24,104 bases of DNA from an uncultured bacterium (GCA_905215105.1 CAJMOI010000013.1:1-24104); one strand, 5' to 3'. Shown: positions 1 through 7,629, numbered from the stretch's first letter. Made by a program: numbers and translations. Notes: a model not told the origin generated them from the letters alone.

Positions 1-129
1 AAAAAAGTTGCGGACACCTGCCGCAAAATCTTTCAGCACATTGATACCGGTGATGACCTCGCCAAAAACGATTCCCCGGTACTCCACAATCTGACGGCCT
101 TCGATGCTCTGGGTTGTCGTAACAATCAT
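1..129 (-). CDS. YbjQ/UPF0145 family protein, 5' part
   Basis: The first 43 codons of a minus-strand gene that runs off the left edge. The start is ATG at 129-127, preceded on the minus strand by a strong AGGAGG at 144-139. The peptide begins MIVTTTQSIEGRQIVEYRG and continues with GEVITGIN and KDFAAGVRN. This matches the opening of the YbjQ/UPF0145 (DUF74) family, where an N-terminal 'TT...EG..I.EY.G.V.GE' is followed by '(R/K)D..AG.R'. The family is about 105 aa, forms small beta-rich pentamers and has no settled function; a heavy-metal-binding role has been proposed from its fold. It is transcribed divergently from glyS, with a well-formed promoter at 180-208. Family assignment is fairly sure; function is unknown. 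Confidence 0.85.
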   Translation of the reverse strand, partial: MIVTTTQSIEGRQIVEYRGIVFGEVITGINVLKDFAAGVRNFF

Positions 130-179
130 ACAGAAAGACCTCCTTTTTCAAATACAGGATGGGATACGGCTATAATTTC

Positions 180-208
180 AGTATAGCAGAGGGCAGGGGC
201 TTTGTCAT
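180..208 (-). promoter_or_regulatory. Sigma-A type promoter for the YbjQ-family gene
   Basis: Read on the minus strand, ATGACA (208-203) is followed by a 17-base spacer and TATACT (185-180). This sits about 50 bases upstream of the start codon and points at the UPF0145 gene. Seen by eye only. Confidence 0.6.
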
Positions 209-300
209 CCGTTCAAAAGGGTGTACCGGCAAATTTTCTCCGAGCTGCGGCTGCTGTTGTGTTCCCGTTAGAAAAACCTGAAACAAGCGCGTGCTTTTCC

Positions 301-329
301 TTGCAACCATTTCCCAAACGTGATACACT
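301..329 (+). promoter_or_regulatory. Sigma-A type promoter for glyS
   Basis: TTGCAA (301-306), a 17-base spacer and TACACT (324-329) precede glyS by about 100 bases. The predicted leader is short. It carries two copies of GCCGCAGCCAGCGG (about 351-364 and 393-406) and no T-box consensus, so expression does not look tRNA-responsive. Confidence 0.55.
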
Positions 330-427
330 GAAAGGGACGCTTTGAGAGAAAGCCGCAGCCAGCGGACGGCTCAACGCGCAAATCAACACAAGTGCCGCAG
401 CCAGCGGCGCAGGATGGAGGAAACAAA

Positions 428-1810
428 ATGTTAGCAACCGACAAGACCATGGAAACCATCGTCGCCCTTTGCAAAGGCCGTGGATTTATTTTCCCCGGCT
501 CCGAAATTTACGGAGGTCTCTCCAACAGCTGGGACTACGGCCCTCTGGGTATGGCGTTCAAGGATAACGTAAAGAACGCGTGGAAAAAGAAGTTCATTCA
601 GGAAAGCCCCTATAACGTGGGTCTGGATTCTGCAATCCTCATGAACCCCGAAGTCTGGGTGGCTACCGGCCACGTGGGCGGCTTCTCTGACCCGCTGATG
701 GACTGCCGCGACTGTAAGACCCGTCACCGCGCCGACAAGCTCATTGAGGACTTCACCGGCGAATCCGCCGATGGCTGGACCAACGAGCAGATGCAGAGCT
801 TCATTCAGGAGCACGGCATCACCTGCCCCAATTGCGGCAGCAAGAACTTCACCGATATCCGTCAATTCAACCTGATGTTCAAGACCTTCCAGGGCGTGAC
901 CGAGGACGCAAAGAACCAGCTGTATCTCCGTCCCGAGACAGCACAGGGTATCTTTGTCAACTTCCCCGCCATCCAGCGCACCACCCGCAAGAAGGTTCCC
1001 TTCGGTGTGTGCCAGGTGGGCAAGAGCTTCCGCAATGAGATCACCCCCGGCAACTTTACCTTCCGTACCCGCGAGTTCGAGCAGATGGAGTGCGAGTTCT
1101 TCTGCAAGCCCGGCACCGATCTGGACTGGTTCTATTACTGGAAGGACTTCTGCAAAAACTGGTTGCTGTCTCTGGGTATGAAGGAAGAGAACATGCGCCT
1201 GCGTGACCACCGTCCCGAGGAGCTGTCCTTCTACTCCAAGGCTACCACCGACATCGAGTATCTGTTCCCCTTCGGCTGGGGCGAGCTGTGGGGCATTGCC
1301 GACCGCACCGACTACGACCTGGGCCGTCATCAGGAGCATTCCGGCAAGGATCTCTCCTACTTCGATCCGGAAACCAACACCCGCTACATCCCCTATGTGG
1401 TCGAGCCCTCTCTGGGTGCTGACCGTGTGGCACTGGCTTTCCTGTGCGACGCTTACGACGAGGAAGTGGTGGACGCAGAGAAGAACGACACCCGCGTGGT
1501 GCTGCGCCTGCATCCCTATCTGGCTCCCTTCAAGGCTGCCATCCTGCCCCTGTCCAAGAAGCTCAGCGAAAAAGCCCGCGAGGTCTATGCACAGCTGGCC
1601 AAGGAGTTCATGGTGGACTTCGACGACGCCGGCTCCATCGGCAAGCGCTATCGCCGTCAGGACGAAATCGGCACCCCCATGTGCATCACCTATGACTTTG
1701 ACAGCGAGAACGACGGCTGCGTGACCATCCGTGACCGTGACACCATGGCACAGGAGCGCGTTTCCATCGACAAGCTGGCGGACTACATCCGCGAAAAGGT
1801 GGCATTCTGA
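428..1810 (+). CDS. glyS: Glycyl-tRNA synthetase, single-chain (alpha2) type
   Basis: This cytoplasmic class II aminoacyl-tRNA synthetase charges tRNA-Gly with glycine using ATP. The 460-aa product is of the archaeal/eukaryotic-like homodimeric type, not the bacterial GlyQ/GlyS heterotetramer. The N-terminal catalytic segment carries GSEIYGGLSNSWDYGP and the glycine-pocket region HVGGFSDP. Two Cys pairs (C93/C96 and C133/C136) look like a metal-binding insertion. Class II motif 2 is FRNEITP...FRTREFEQME near residues 200-221, and motif 3 is EPSLGADRVALAFL. The last ~95 residues form the anticodon-binding domain. ATG 428 is chosen because GGAGG lies 7 bases upstream; an in-frame GTG at 392 has no such site. 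The long antisense frame across the gene is a codon-bias shadow. A strong terminator follows. Confidence 0.96.
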   Translation: MLATDKTMETIVALCKGRGFIFPGSEIYGGLSNSWDYGPLGMAFKDNVKNAWKKKFIQESPYNVGLDSAILMNPEVWVATGHVGGFSDPLMDCRDCKTRHRADKLIEDFTGESADGWTNEQMQSFIQEHGITCPNCGSKNFTDIRQFNLMFKTFQGVTEDAKNQLYLRPETAQGIFVNFPAIQRTTRKKVPFGVCQVGKSFRNEITPGNFTFRTREFEQMECEFFCKPGTDLDWFYYWKDFCKNWLLSLGMKEENMRLRDHRPEELSFYSKATTDIEYLFPFGWGELWGIADRTDYDLGRHQEHSGKDLSYFDPETNTRYIPYVVEPSLGADRVALAFLCDAYDEEVVDAEKNDTRVVLRLHPYLAPFKAAILPLSKKLSEKAREVYAQLAKEFMVDFDDAGSIGKRYRRQDEIGTPMCITYDFDSENDGCVTIRDRDTMAQERVSIDKLADYIREKVAF

Positions 1811-1851
1811 CAAACGCCCCCGGGAATCGGGCCGCATATCTTTTCAAAATG

Positions 1852-1901
1852 AAACGGTCCCGCCGGCGTGCTGTGGTAAGCCCCGGCGGAACCGTTTTTT
1901 T
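1852..1901 (+). terminator. Rho-independent terminator after glyS
   Basis: AAACGGTCCCGCCGG (1852-1866) pairs with CCGGCGGAACCGTTT (1883-1897) across a loop, and a run of T follows. It separates glyS from proC, which begins only 45 bases further on. Confidence 0.88.
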
Positions 1902-1945
1902 CTGGGAGGAAACACCTCCACCATTTTCAGAAAGGAAGTCTTTGT

Positions 1946-2740
1946 ATGAAACTCGGATTTATCGGCTGCGGCAACATGGCCAGCGCCATGATCGGCGGCA
2001 TTATTAAAAATCAGATCTGTTCTCCCAAAGAAATCACCGTCCATGACCTGTCCGCTGCCGCTATGGAGCGGGCCAAAACTGCCTGCGGCGTAATGACGGC
2101 GGAGAACAATCGGAAAGTCATGGAGGAATCCGATCTGGTTGTGTTGGCCGTAAAGCCCCAGTTCTATCAGGAAGTGATTCAGGAAATCGCTCCGGTTGTG
2201 AAGGAAGGCCAGATCATCGTGACCATCGCTCCGGGCAAAACTCTTGCCTGGCTGGCGGAAACTTTCGGCAAGACTTTGCCCATTGTCCGCACCATGCCCA
2301 ATACCCCCGCCATGGTGGGCGAAGGCATCACCGCTGTCTGCCCCAATGAGCAGGTGACGCCGGACATGCTCAGCACCGTGCTGAAAGTGCTGGGGGGCTT
2401 TGGTAAAACGGAGGTCATCCCCGAGCGGCTGATGGACGCTGTGGTGGCGGTCAGCGGCAGCTCTCCCGCCTATATTTTCGTATTGATTGAAGCCATGGCC
2501 GACGCAGCCGTCGCCGAGGGAATGCCCCGGAATCAGGCCTATACCTTTGCGGCACAGGCTGTGCTGGGCAGTGCCAAAATGGTACTGGAAACCGGCAAGC
2601 ACCCGGGCGAACTGAAGGACATGGTCTGCTCTCCCGCCGGAACGACCATCGAAGCCGTACAGAAGCTGGAAGAAACCGGATTCCGCAGCAGCGTCATGCA
2701 GGCCATGCGCGTTTGTGCACAGAAATCCCGGTCCATGTGA
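1946..2740 (+). CDS. proC: Pyrroline-5-carboxylate reductase
   Basis: Catalyses the last step of proline synthesis, reducing 1-pyrroline-5-carboxylate to proline with NAD(P)H in the cytoplasm. The 264-aa length is typical. The N-terminal Rossmann motif is GFIGCGNMASAM (G7-x-G9-N10-M11). The mid-protein motif RTMPNTPAMVGEG and the C-terminal family signature (VSGSSPAYIF, then PGELKDMVCSPAGTTIEAV) are all present. ATG 1946 follows AAAGGAAG at 1931-1938. The gene lies 35 bases upstream of the TM1266-like regulator and hydE with no terminator between, so these three may be co-transcribed, although their functions do not obviously connect. A terminator lies just upstream, so the promoter must sit in the ~45-base gap or transcription must read through from glyS. 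Confidence 0.95.
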   Translation: MKLGFIGCGNMASAMIGGIIKNQICSPKEITVHDLSAAAMERAKTACGVMTAENNRKVMEESDLVVLAVKPQFYQEVIQEIAPVVKEGQIIVTIAPGKTLAWLAETFGKTLPIVRTMPNTPAMVGEGITAVCPNEQVTPDMLSTVLKVLGGFGKTEVIPERLMDAVVAVSGSSPAYIFVLIEAMADAAVAEGMPRNQAYTFAAQAVLGSAKMVLETGKHPGELKDMVCSPAGTTIEAVQKLEETGFRSSVMQAMRVCAQKSRSM

Positions 2741-2775
2741 CCGGCTGTTTTTCCGGCTGGAAAGGAACGTGAACC

Positions 2776-3036
2776 ATGGAAAACCGTGTGGCCTTGATCG
2801 GCATTGTGGTGGAGAATCTGGACGCCACCGAAAAAATCAACGAGCTTCTGCACCAGTACGCTGCCCGGATTGTGGGCCGCATGGGCATTCCCTATCATAA
2901 ACGGGATGTTTGCATTATCAGCGTGGTGCTGGATGCGCCTCAAAGCGAAATCAGCGCCCTTTCCGGAAAACTGGGGATGCTGCCCGGTGTCAACACCAAA
3001 ACCGTCTATGCAAAAGTAACGGAGGAAACCCCATGA
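2776..3036 (+). CDS. TM1266-type putative iron-only hydrogenase system regulator
   Basis: An 86-aa protein of the TM1266 family, small ACT/ferredoxin-like-fold proteins annotated as putative regulators of the iron-only hydrogenase system because they co-occur with HydE/F/G. Visible features are the N-terminal strand RVALIGIVVEN, the segment AARIVGRMGIPY and the glycine-rich LPGVNTKTVYAK at the C-terminus. No DNA-binding motif is obvious, so regulation is a name by association and not shown. AAAGGA near 2760 serves as ribosome binding site. The stop codon overlaps the hydE start as ATGA (3033-3036), indicating translational coupling. This tight pairing with hydE supports the assignment. Confidence 0.85.
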   Translation: MENRVALIGIVVENLDATEKINELLHQYAARIVGRMGIPYHKRDVCIISVVLDAPQSEISALSGKLGMLPGVNTKTVYAKVTEETP

Positions 3037-4088
3037 ATCTGTTCTCTCTTCTGCATCAGCTGGCAGAAACCCACACCCTCTCTCTGTCCCAGTGGGAAAC
3101 CCTGATTTCCGGTCAGACGCCGGAGCTGGCAGAGGAAGCCGCCCGTCTGGCCCGTTTGGCCCGGGAACCCTATTACGGCAAACGGGTTTTTATCCGCGGG
3201 CTGATTGAAATCAGCAATTTCTGCAAAAATGACTGCTATTACTGCGGGATTCGCCGCAGCAACCGGAACGCAATGCGGTACCGCCTGACCCCGGAGCAGA
3301 TTCTTTCCTGCTGTGAAACGGGCTGGAATCTGGGGTTCCGCACCTTTGTCCTGCAGGGTGGGGAGGACCTCTGGTTTACCGATGAGAGAGTGTGCCAGCT
3401 GGTGCGCCAGATCAAAACCCGCTGGCCGGAAGCGGCGGTTACCCTTTCCATCGGGGAGCGGGAAGAGGCCAGCTATCAGGCGTTTCGGCAGGCCGGCGCT
3501 GACCGCTATCTGCTTCGCCATGAAACGGCGGACGACTGTCATTATCGCCGCCTGCACCCGTCGGAGCTTTCCCTTGCCCACCGGATGGACTGTCTGCGGA
3601 CCTTGAAGCGGCTGGGCTTCCAGACCGGCGCAGGGTTTATGGTGGGGTCTCCCGGACAAACTGCCCATACGCTGGCGGAAGACATGGTGTTTTTGCAGGA
3701 GCTGGAGCCGGAAATGGTGGGAATCGGGCCGTTTTTGCCCCATCACGACACGCCCTTTGCGAAAGAACCGGCGGGCGACGGCGCCCAGACTTTGTATCTG
3801 CTGTCTCTGGTCCGGCTGATGCTCCCCACGGTGCTGCTGCCTGCCACCACAGCGCTGGGAACCCTTCTTCCCAACGGACGGGAGCAGGGAATGGAAGCGG
3901 GGGCCAATGTAGTGATGCCCAATTTGTCTCCCGGAGACGTGCGGGACAAATACCTGCTCTATGATAACAAGCTGCATTCCGGAGACGAAGCTGCCGAGAG
4001 TGTCCGCCATTTGCGGGAAACCATGGCGGCGATTGGGTATCAGGTGGTAGCCGACCGGGGCGATCACTGGAAAATGACAGAAAAATAA
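3033..4088 (+). CDS. hydE: [FeFe]-hydrogenase H-cluster maturation radical SAM protein HydE
   Basis: HydE is a radical S-adenosylmethionine enzyme. With HydG and HydF it builds the organometallic 2Fe subcluster of [FeFe]-hydrogenase. The 351-aa product has the radical-SAM CX3CX2C motif as C64-KND-C68-YY-C71, preceded by RGLIEISNFCKNDC as in BioB-like HydE proteins. FVLQGGED is the glycine-rich motif contacting SAM. Later GAGFMVGSPGQT and GIGPFLPHHDTPF are typical of the family. The start at 3033 overlaps the preceding stop codon and has GGAGGA at 3021-3026, so the longer upstream reading was rejected. No hydF, hydG or hydrogenase structural gene lies in the window; presumably they are elsewhere. 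A large terminator follows. Confidence 0.94.
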   Translation: MNLFSLLHQLAETHTLSLSQWETLISGQTPELAEEAARLARLAREPYYGKRVFIRGLIEISNFCKNDCYYCGIRRSNRNAMRYRLTPEQILSCCETGWNLGFRTFVLQGGEDLWFTDERVCQLVRQIKTRWPEAAVTLSIGEREEASYQAFRQAGADRYLLRHETADDCHYRRLHPSELSLAHRMDCLRTLKRLGFQTGAGFMVGSPGQTAHTLAEDMVFLQELEPEMVGIGPFLPHHDTPFAKEPAGDGAQTLYLLSLVRLMLPTVLLPATTALGTLLPNGREQGMEAGANVVMPNLSPGDVRDKYLLYDNKLHSGDEAAESVRHLRETMAAIGYQVVADRGDHWKMTEK

Positions 4089-4101
4089 GAAGCTGACAAG
4101 C

Positions 4102-4166
4102 AAACAGGAAGTGCTTGGGAGATCCGTCACGGATGTGGTTCTTTCCCAAAACACTTCCTGTTTTTA
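4102..4166 (+). terminator. Terminator after hydE
   Basis: AACAGGAAGTG...TTGGGA (4103-4120) pairs with TCCCAAAACACTTCCTGTT (4144-4162), then TTTTTA-type sequence. The structure faces the converging lipoprotein gene that ends at 4186. Confidence 0.8.
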
Positions 4167-4185
4167 CATTTTCAGTTGTTTTCTC

Positions 4186-5385
4186 TTATTCCTCCGACAC
4201 AAAGAAAGGCTCGCCTTTCAAATCCGGGTCATCCAGTTTGTGCAGGTCGATGGCCCAGACTTCATCGTTTTCTCCGTTCTCTGATTGTTTCATATAGAAG
4301 AAATAATCCTCATTCATTCCCAGTGAGGGCATGGTATCATTTTCTGTCTTTATTTCTCGAATCAATTTGCCGTTTGCATCATAAAAACCAATACCACGGT
4401 CCTCTTCTGCCAGATTCTCAAAAGTAACTTCTACTCGATTATCAGCAGCAATGAGTTGGGAAGAACTATAAAGATAACTGTATACTTGTGAAATTTCAGT
4501 TTTTTGCGTATTGCCTTCTGCATCTTCGATGACTGCCATATTATTGCAGCGGATTTTATAAATTTCTTCAATTGTTAAATCGTCTCTCCATTCTTCCGGT
4601 ATTTTAAAGTACACAATACGATTATTTGGAGCGATTGCACATCCCGGAATTTCATTGTTTTCGGTAATTTCTTTTGTAACAATATCAAAAATTGCTGTTG
4701 CATAATCATTTGCAGTTGAAGGCATATAAATTTTGTTTCCAAACGCAAACATTGAATTGATTGTCCCAAAGATTCCTCTTCTTTCATATACTACACTTGA
4801 TTTTCCGTCCCAATGGTCCAGCCGGTATCGTTCTACCCGATAACTTGAATTCTTTAATTCTTCCTGCGTATATTCTTCTGGGGAAAGAAGATAATCTGAA
4901 AAGGAAAGATATAGATATCCTCGGTGCACCATAGAAGTGAAAATATGTTCTTTTGCCTGTAAAAGTTGTTTTCTGGTGGAGCCACTGGCATCCATTTCAT
5001 ATATGGTATCTGCGGATAAAACATACAAATTTCCTTTATAATAAGACATCTGCTGTATGGCTCCAAAATATGCGTTGCAGGTAGAGCTTCCGTCTGAATG
5101 CAATTCTCTATCATCGTGCGTACAATCCGGTTTATTGCATAATGGAATACATTTTCCGGTTGCTTTATCCAGGGTATAAATATATCCGTTTAAGAAGGTG
5201 TAATAGCCATTTTCTGACTCGGCAATAGGGTGGCCGAATATTCCACTGAGATAAAAATAATACTGGTTATCCTCTCCCAAAATGAACTTGTCCCCCAAGT
5301 CCTGTTCCGGGCCGGGGCTCTGGCAGCCTGTCAGCAGTGCCAGCAGCAGGGACAGAATCACACCTATGGACAACAGCTTTTTCAT
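4186..5385 (-). CDS. Predicted lipoprotein A (paralogue of the adjacent gene), function unknown
   Basis: A 399-aa exported protein. It has a signal peptide with lipobox LLTGC (lipid-anchoring Cys21), so it should sit on the outer face of the membrane. The body has repeated short beta-type motifs such as GYIYTLD, GYLYLSF and NKIYMPS, which suggests a beta-propeller-like fold (inference). A conserved Cys/His cluster PLCNKPDCTHDD with a further Cys near CNAY recalls the LC..P.C.H segment seen in many DUF5050-like clostridial lipoproteins. ATG at 5385 is preferred over the adjacent GTG at 5388 because GGGGG (5397-5393) is then 7 bases away. It lies 36 bases after the upstream paralogue with no terminator between, so the two are probably co-transcribed. 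Only export and paralogy are certain. Confidence 0.8.
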   Translation of the reverse strand: MKKLLSIGVILSLLLALLTGCQSPGPEQDLGDKFILGEDNQYYFYLSGIFGHPIAESENGYYTFLNGYIYTLDKATGKCIPLCNKPDCTHDDRELHSDGSSTCNAYFGAIQQMSYYKGNLYVLSADTIYEMDASGSTRKQLLQAKEHIFTSMVHRGYLYLSFSDYLLSPEEYTQEELKNSSYRVERYRLDHWDGKSSVVYERRGIFGTINSMFAFGNKIYMPSTANDYATAIFDIVTKEITENNEIPGCAIAPNNRIVYFKIPEEWRDDLTIEEIYKIRCNNMAVIEDAEGNTQKTEISQVYSYLYSSSQLIAADNRVEVTFENLAEEDRGIGFYDANGKLIREIKTENDTMPSLGMNEDYFFYMKQSENGENDEVWAIDLHKLDDPDLKGEPFFVSEE

Positions 5386-5421
5386 CACTGCACCCCCTTT
5401 TTCACATACCGGTTTTTTCTC

Positions 5422-6645
5422 TTATTCCTCCGACACAAAGAATGGCTCGCCCTTCAAATCCGGGTCATCCAGCTTGTGCAGGTCGATGCTCCACAGGTCT
5501 AATTGGTTCTGCTTGTTTTTTACAGAATAAATCAGGAAATCTTCGTTCATGCCAATCACAGACCTTAAGTTTTCCTGTTCCAGTTTGATTTCCCGAATCA
5601 GCTTTGCATCCGTATCATAAAACCGGATTTTCCGTTCGCCCGGCACTTCTGTCGGGTCTCCTCCATATCCGGCGGAGGATTCGTTATCTGCGGCAATCAG
5701 GGTGCTGTTGCTGAACAGAGAACTGTATGTCATGGGAATCTCTGTCTCCTGAATCAGATTTCCCTGTAAATCTGATAGGACCGCCATTTGTTTTTCTTCT
5801 ATCGCGTTCCTTTCTTCCCGTGTCAGTCCTCCGGTTTCAGGAACATCCGACGGCACATAATGCAGCAGTTTTCCGTCAACCGGTGCAGCATACCCCTGTA
5901 TTTCCGGATGGAAGGAAGCGGTTTTCTCCAAAATATCATAGACAATTGTACCATATTCTCCGGGAGCAGCAGCAAGCGGCATATAAATCTGATTTCCATA
6001 GGCAAACATGACATTGATCTGGCCATATGCACCTTTTTTTTCGTATATCGTTTCCGGATTTCCATCCCATTGGTCGATCCGGTACCGGTCCACCCGATAG
6101 GATAACTCTTTTTTTTCTTCCTCTGTATACTCGTCGGGCAATCCGTCGCTGCTGGTAAATGATAAATATAAATATCCCCGATGAAGCATGGCCGCAAATG
6201 GATCTTCTTTTAATTGCATCAGCTTTGTCCGGGTTGTCCCGCTTTTATCCATTTCATACAGTTCACTGAAAGCGGTCATGAAATACAGCTTATTGTGATA
6301 GTAGTCAAGAGCCCATGCAACCCCCACATAAGCATTGCAATTGGAAGAACCATTGTCATTGAATTCGCTGTCATCATGCATACAGTCCGGTTTATTGCAG
6401 AGGGGAACGATTTCTCCCGTCTTTTTATTCTTAGAATATATATATCCGTCCTTCACGATATATATGGATTCTTCAGATTCTACCATAGGACTGGCTAAAA
6501 TCCTGGACATTCGATAATAATACTGGTTATCCTCTCCCAAAATGAACTTGTCCCCCAAGTCCTGCTCCGGGCCGGGGCTCTGACAGCCGGTGAGCAGTGC
6601 CAACAGCAGGGAAAGAACGAGGCCCACGGAAAACAGTTTTTTCAT
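5422..6645 (-). CDS. Predicted lipoprotein B (paralogue of the adjacent gene), function unknown
   Basis: A 407-aa lipoprotein with lipobox LLTGC (Cys21). Residues just after the lipobox (QSPGPEQDLGDKFILG and on to NQYY) and the last 20 residues (from DLHKLDD to FVSEE) are identical to lipoprotein A. The central ~340 residues are only partly conserved. Shared features are the PLCNKPDC.HDD Cys/His cluster, HRGYLYLSF, YRV.RYR.D.WDG and LIAADN. The ATG at 6645 follows AGGGAGGG on the minus strand; a longer in-frame reading from 6675 lacks a ribosome binding site. A hairpin with a T-run (6673-6708) lies only 28 bases upstream of the start. Transcription therefore probably arrives by read-through from the secreted-protein gene, or from a promoter hidden in that gene's 3' end. 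Confidence 0.8.
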   Translation of the reverse strand: MKKLFSVGLVLSLLLALLTGCQSPGPEQDLGDKFILGEDNQYYYRMSRILASPMVESEESIYIVKDGYIYSKNKKTGEIVPLCNKPDCMHDDSEFNDNGSSNCNAYVGVAWALDYYHNKLYFMTAFSELYEMDKSGTTRTKLMQLKEDPFAAMLHRGYLYLSFTSSDGLPDEYTEEEKKELSYRVDRYRIDQWDGNPETIYEKKGAYGQINVMFAYGNQIYMPLAAAPGEYGTIVYDILEKTASFHPEIQGYAAPVDGKLLHYVPSDVPETGGLTREERNAIEEKQMAVLSDLQGNLIQETEIPMTYSSLFSNSTLIAADNESSAGYGGDPTEVPGERKIRFYDTDAKLIREIKLEQENLRSVIGMNEDFLIYSVKNKQNQLDLWSIDLHKLDDPDLKGEPFFVSEE

Positions 6646-6672
6646 AAAAACCCTCCCTTTCAATTTTAAAAA

Positions 6673-6708
6673 CATTACCCTGTCTTGAAAACATCAGACA
6701 GGGTAATG
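6673..6708 (-). terminator. Terminator or attenuator between the secreted-protein gene and the lipoprotein genes
   Basis: On the minus strand CATTACCCTGTCT (6708-6696) pairs perfectly with AGACAGGGTAATG (6685-6673), followed by TTTTTAAAATT. It lies between the stop at 6725 and the lipoprotein B start at 6645. The gap leaves no room for a separate downstream promoter, so partial read-through is a reasonable inference. Confidence 0.8.
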
Positions 6709-6724
6709 CTTTTGTTATATAATT

Positions 6725-7144
6725 TTAATACATATTTAGAGTAGTCATATCTTGCCAACTGTCATAGCCAACAGACGACGAATGAATTGCATTGTGTTTT
6801 GAATAACAGCAATATGAATAATAATCTTGGGAAGATGGCTTACTGTAGTGCGTTTCAATATAGCTAACCGGGCTGTTAGCGTTTGCAGCCTTTTTTGTAT
6901 AGATTGGATCTGACCCTGATGCTTTATACGCATAGGTGTAGAACAGCGTTACGTTTAAAGTCATAGGGATACTGGCGTGTGTTTCTGCGGAAGCACCTCT
7001 GTAGTTAATGGTGTTGCTTCCACCACAGGAATATCCATCTACAGTTCCAGAAACACTCAAGGCCGACGAGGGTACCGACATGGCGGAAACCGCCATCAGG
7101 GCTGCGAACATGCCCGCGCATGCTCTTTTTACAATCTTTTTCAT
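6725..7144 (-). CDS. Small secreted protein of unknown function
   Basis: A 139-aa protein with a clear Sec signal peptide: basic start MKKIVKRACAG, hydrophobic core MFAALMAVSAM, likely cleavage near SSALS. The mature part (~109 aa) is rich in Ser, Tyr and Thr and has few Cys: one in DGYSCGGSN and an adjacent pair in YSYCCYSKH. No lipobox, membrane anchor or known domain was recognised. The start is fixed by an in-frame stop a few codons upstream. The ATG has no good ribosome binding site next to it; AAAGGAG lies about 40 bases upstream. A consensus promoter (7385-7413) with a ~230-base leader faces the gene. It heads the unit containing the two lipoprotein genes. A secreted peptide with cognate surface proteins is possible but unproven. 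Confidence 0.7.
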   Translation of the reverse strand: MKKIVKRACAGMFAALMAVSAMSVPSSALSVSGTVDGYSCGGSNTINYRGASAETHASIPMTLNVTLFYTYAYKASGSDPIYTKKAANANSPVSYIETHYSKPSSQDYYSYCCYSKHNAIHSSSVGYDSWQDMTTLNMY

Positions 7145-7384
7145 GGCACGACTGGTTCATTCTTTTCGAGAACAAACGCGCTCCTTTCTTAAAATTTTAG
7201 AACCGTTGCTGTGATTGCCATTTCGATTGCCTGTTCACACCTCCATTCTTTTCCGGAAAAAATAACAGCTGCAGTCTGTATTTTTTCGCAAATATATCAT
7301 CAGCAGCAAAGCCCTTTGCTGCATAGGGAACGGATTTTGTGAATATAAATGTATTTATTAACTTTGTGAATTCTATTTGTGTTA
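7145..7384 (-). other. Long AT-rich leader upstream of the secreted-protein gene
   Basis: About 230 bases of predicted 5' untranslated RNA. It contains a perfect hairpin GCAGCAAA-GCCC-TTTGCTGC (7303-7322), a GGAGGTG near 7240 and an AAAGGAG near 7190. Both SD-like sites lie too far from the ATG at 7144 to serve it directly. No known riboswitch consensus was recognised. It may fold to expose or hide the start, or encode a very short leader peptide. Confidence 0.4.
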
Positions 7385-7413
7385 ATTATACACCACTTTT
7401 AAAAACTCGTCAA
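7385..7413 (-). promoter_or_regulatory. Sigma-A type promoter for the secreted-protein/lipoprotein unit
   Basis: On the minus strand TTGACG (7413-7408), a 17-base spacer and TATAAT (7390-7385). It is a near-consensus match in an AT-rich region and points toward 7144. Confidence 0.7.
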
Positions 7414-7493
7414 TCATATTCTGCACAATGATATTGAAGTTTTTTAGAATATCTTACAAAATCATGCGGTAACCGCCTTGTTATTTTCGATTA

Positions 7494-7531
7494 ACAAAAA
7501 ACGGCCTGCGTTTTTTTAACGCAAGCCGTTT
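7494..7531 (-). terminator. Second terminator downstream of tRNA-Arg
   Basis: On the minus strand AAACGGCTTGCGTT (7531-7518) pairs with AACGCAGGCCGTTT (with one mismatch) and is followed by a T-run. It lies about 60 bases beyond the first tRNA terminator. The intervening 60 bases contain no recognisable gene. Confidence 0.7.
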
Positions 7532-7593
7532 AGCCGATACATTTTCGAAACGCTGCTCACCCTCTCAGTTTCGAGTCCCAATTTTCAGACAGC

Positions 7594-7626
7594 AAAAAAG
7601 GCACCCGCTTACCGCGAATGCCTTTT
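7594..7626 (-). terminator. Terminator of tRNA-Arg
   Basis: On the minus strand AAAAGGCA (7626-7619) pairs with TGCCTTTT (7603-7596). The stem is extended by TTCGC/GCGGG, and a T-run follows. It begins a few bases after the encoded CCA of the tRNA. Confidence 0.85.
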
Positions 7627-7629
7627 CTT

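Noticed and set aside
330..427. T-box riboswitch before glyS
   Set aside because: No AGGGTGGNACCGCG-type T-box sequence and no leader terminator were found.
431..1837. Long antisense open frame across glyS
   Set aside because: It mirrors the strongly biased codons of glyS, has no ribosome binding site and encodes no recognisable protein.
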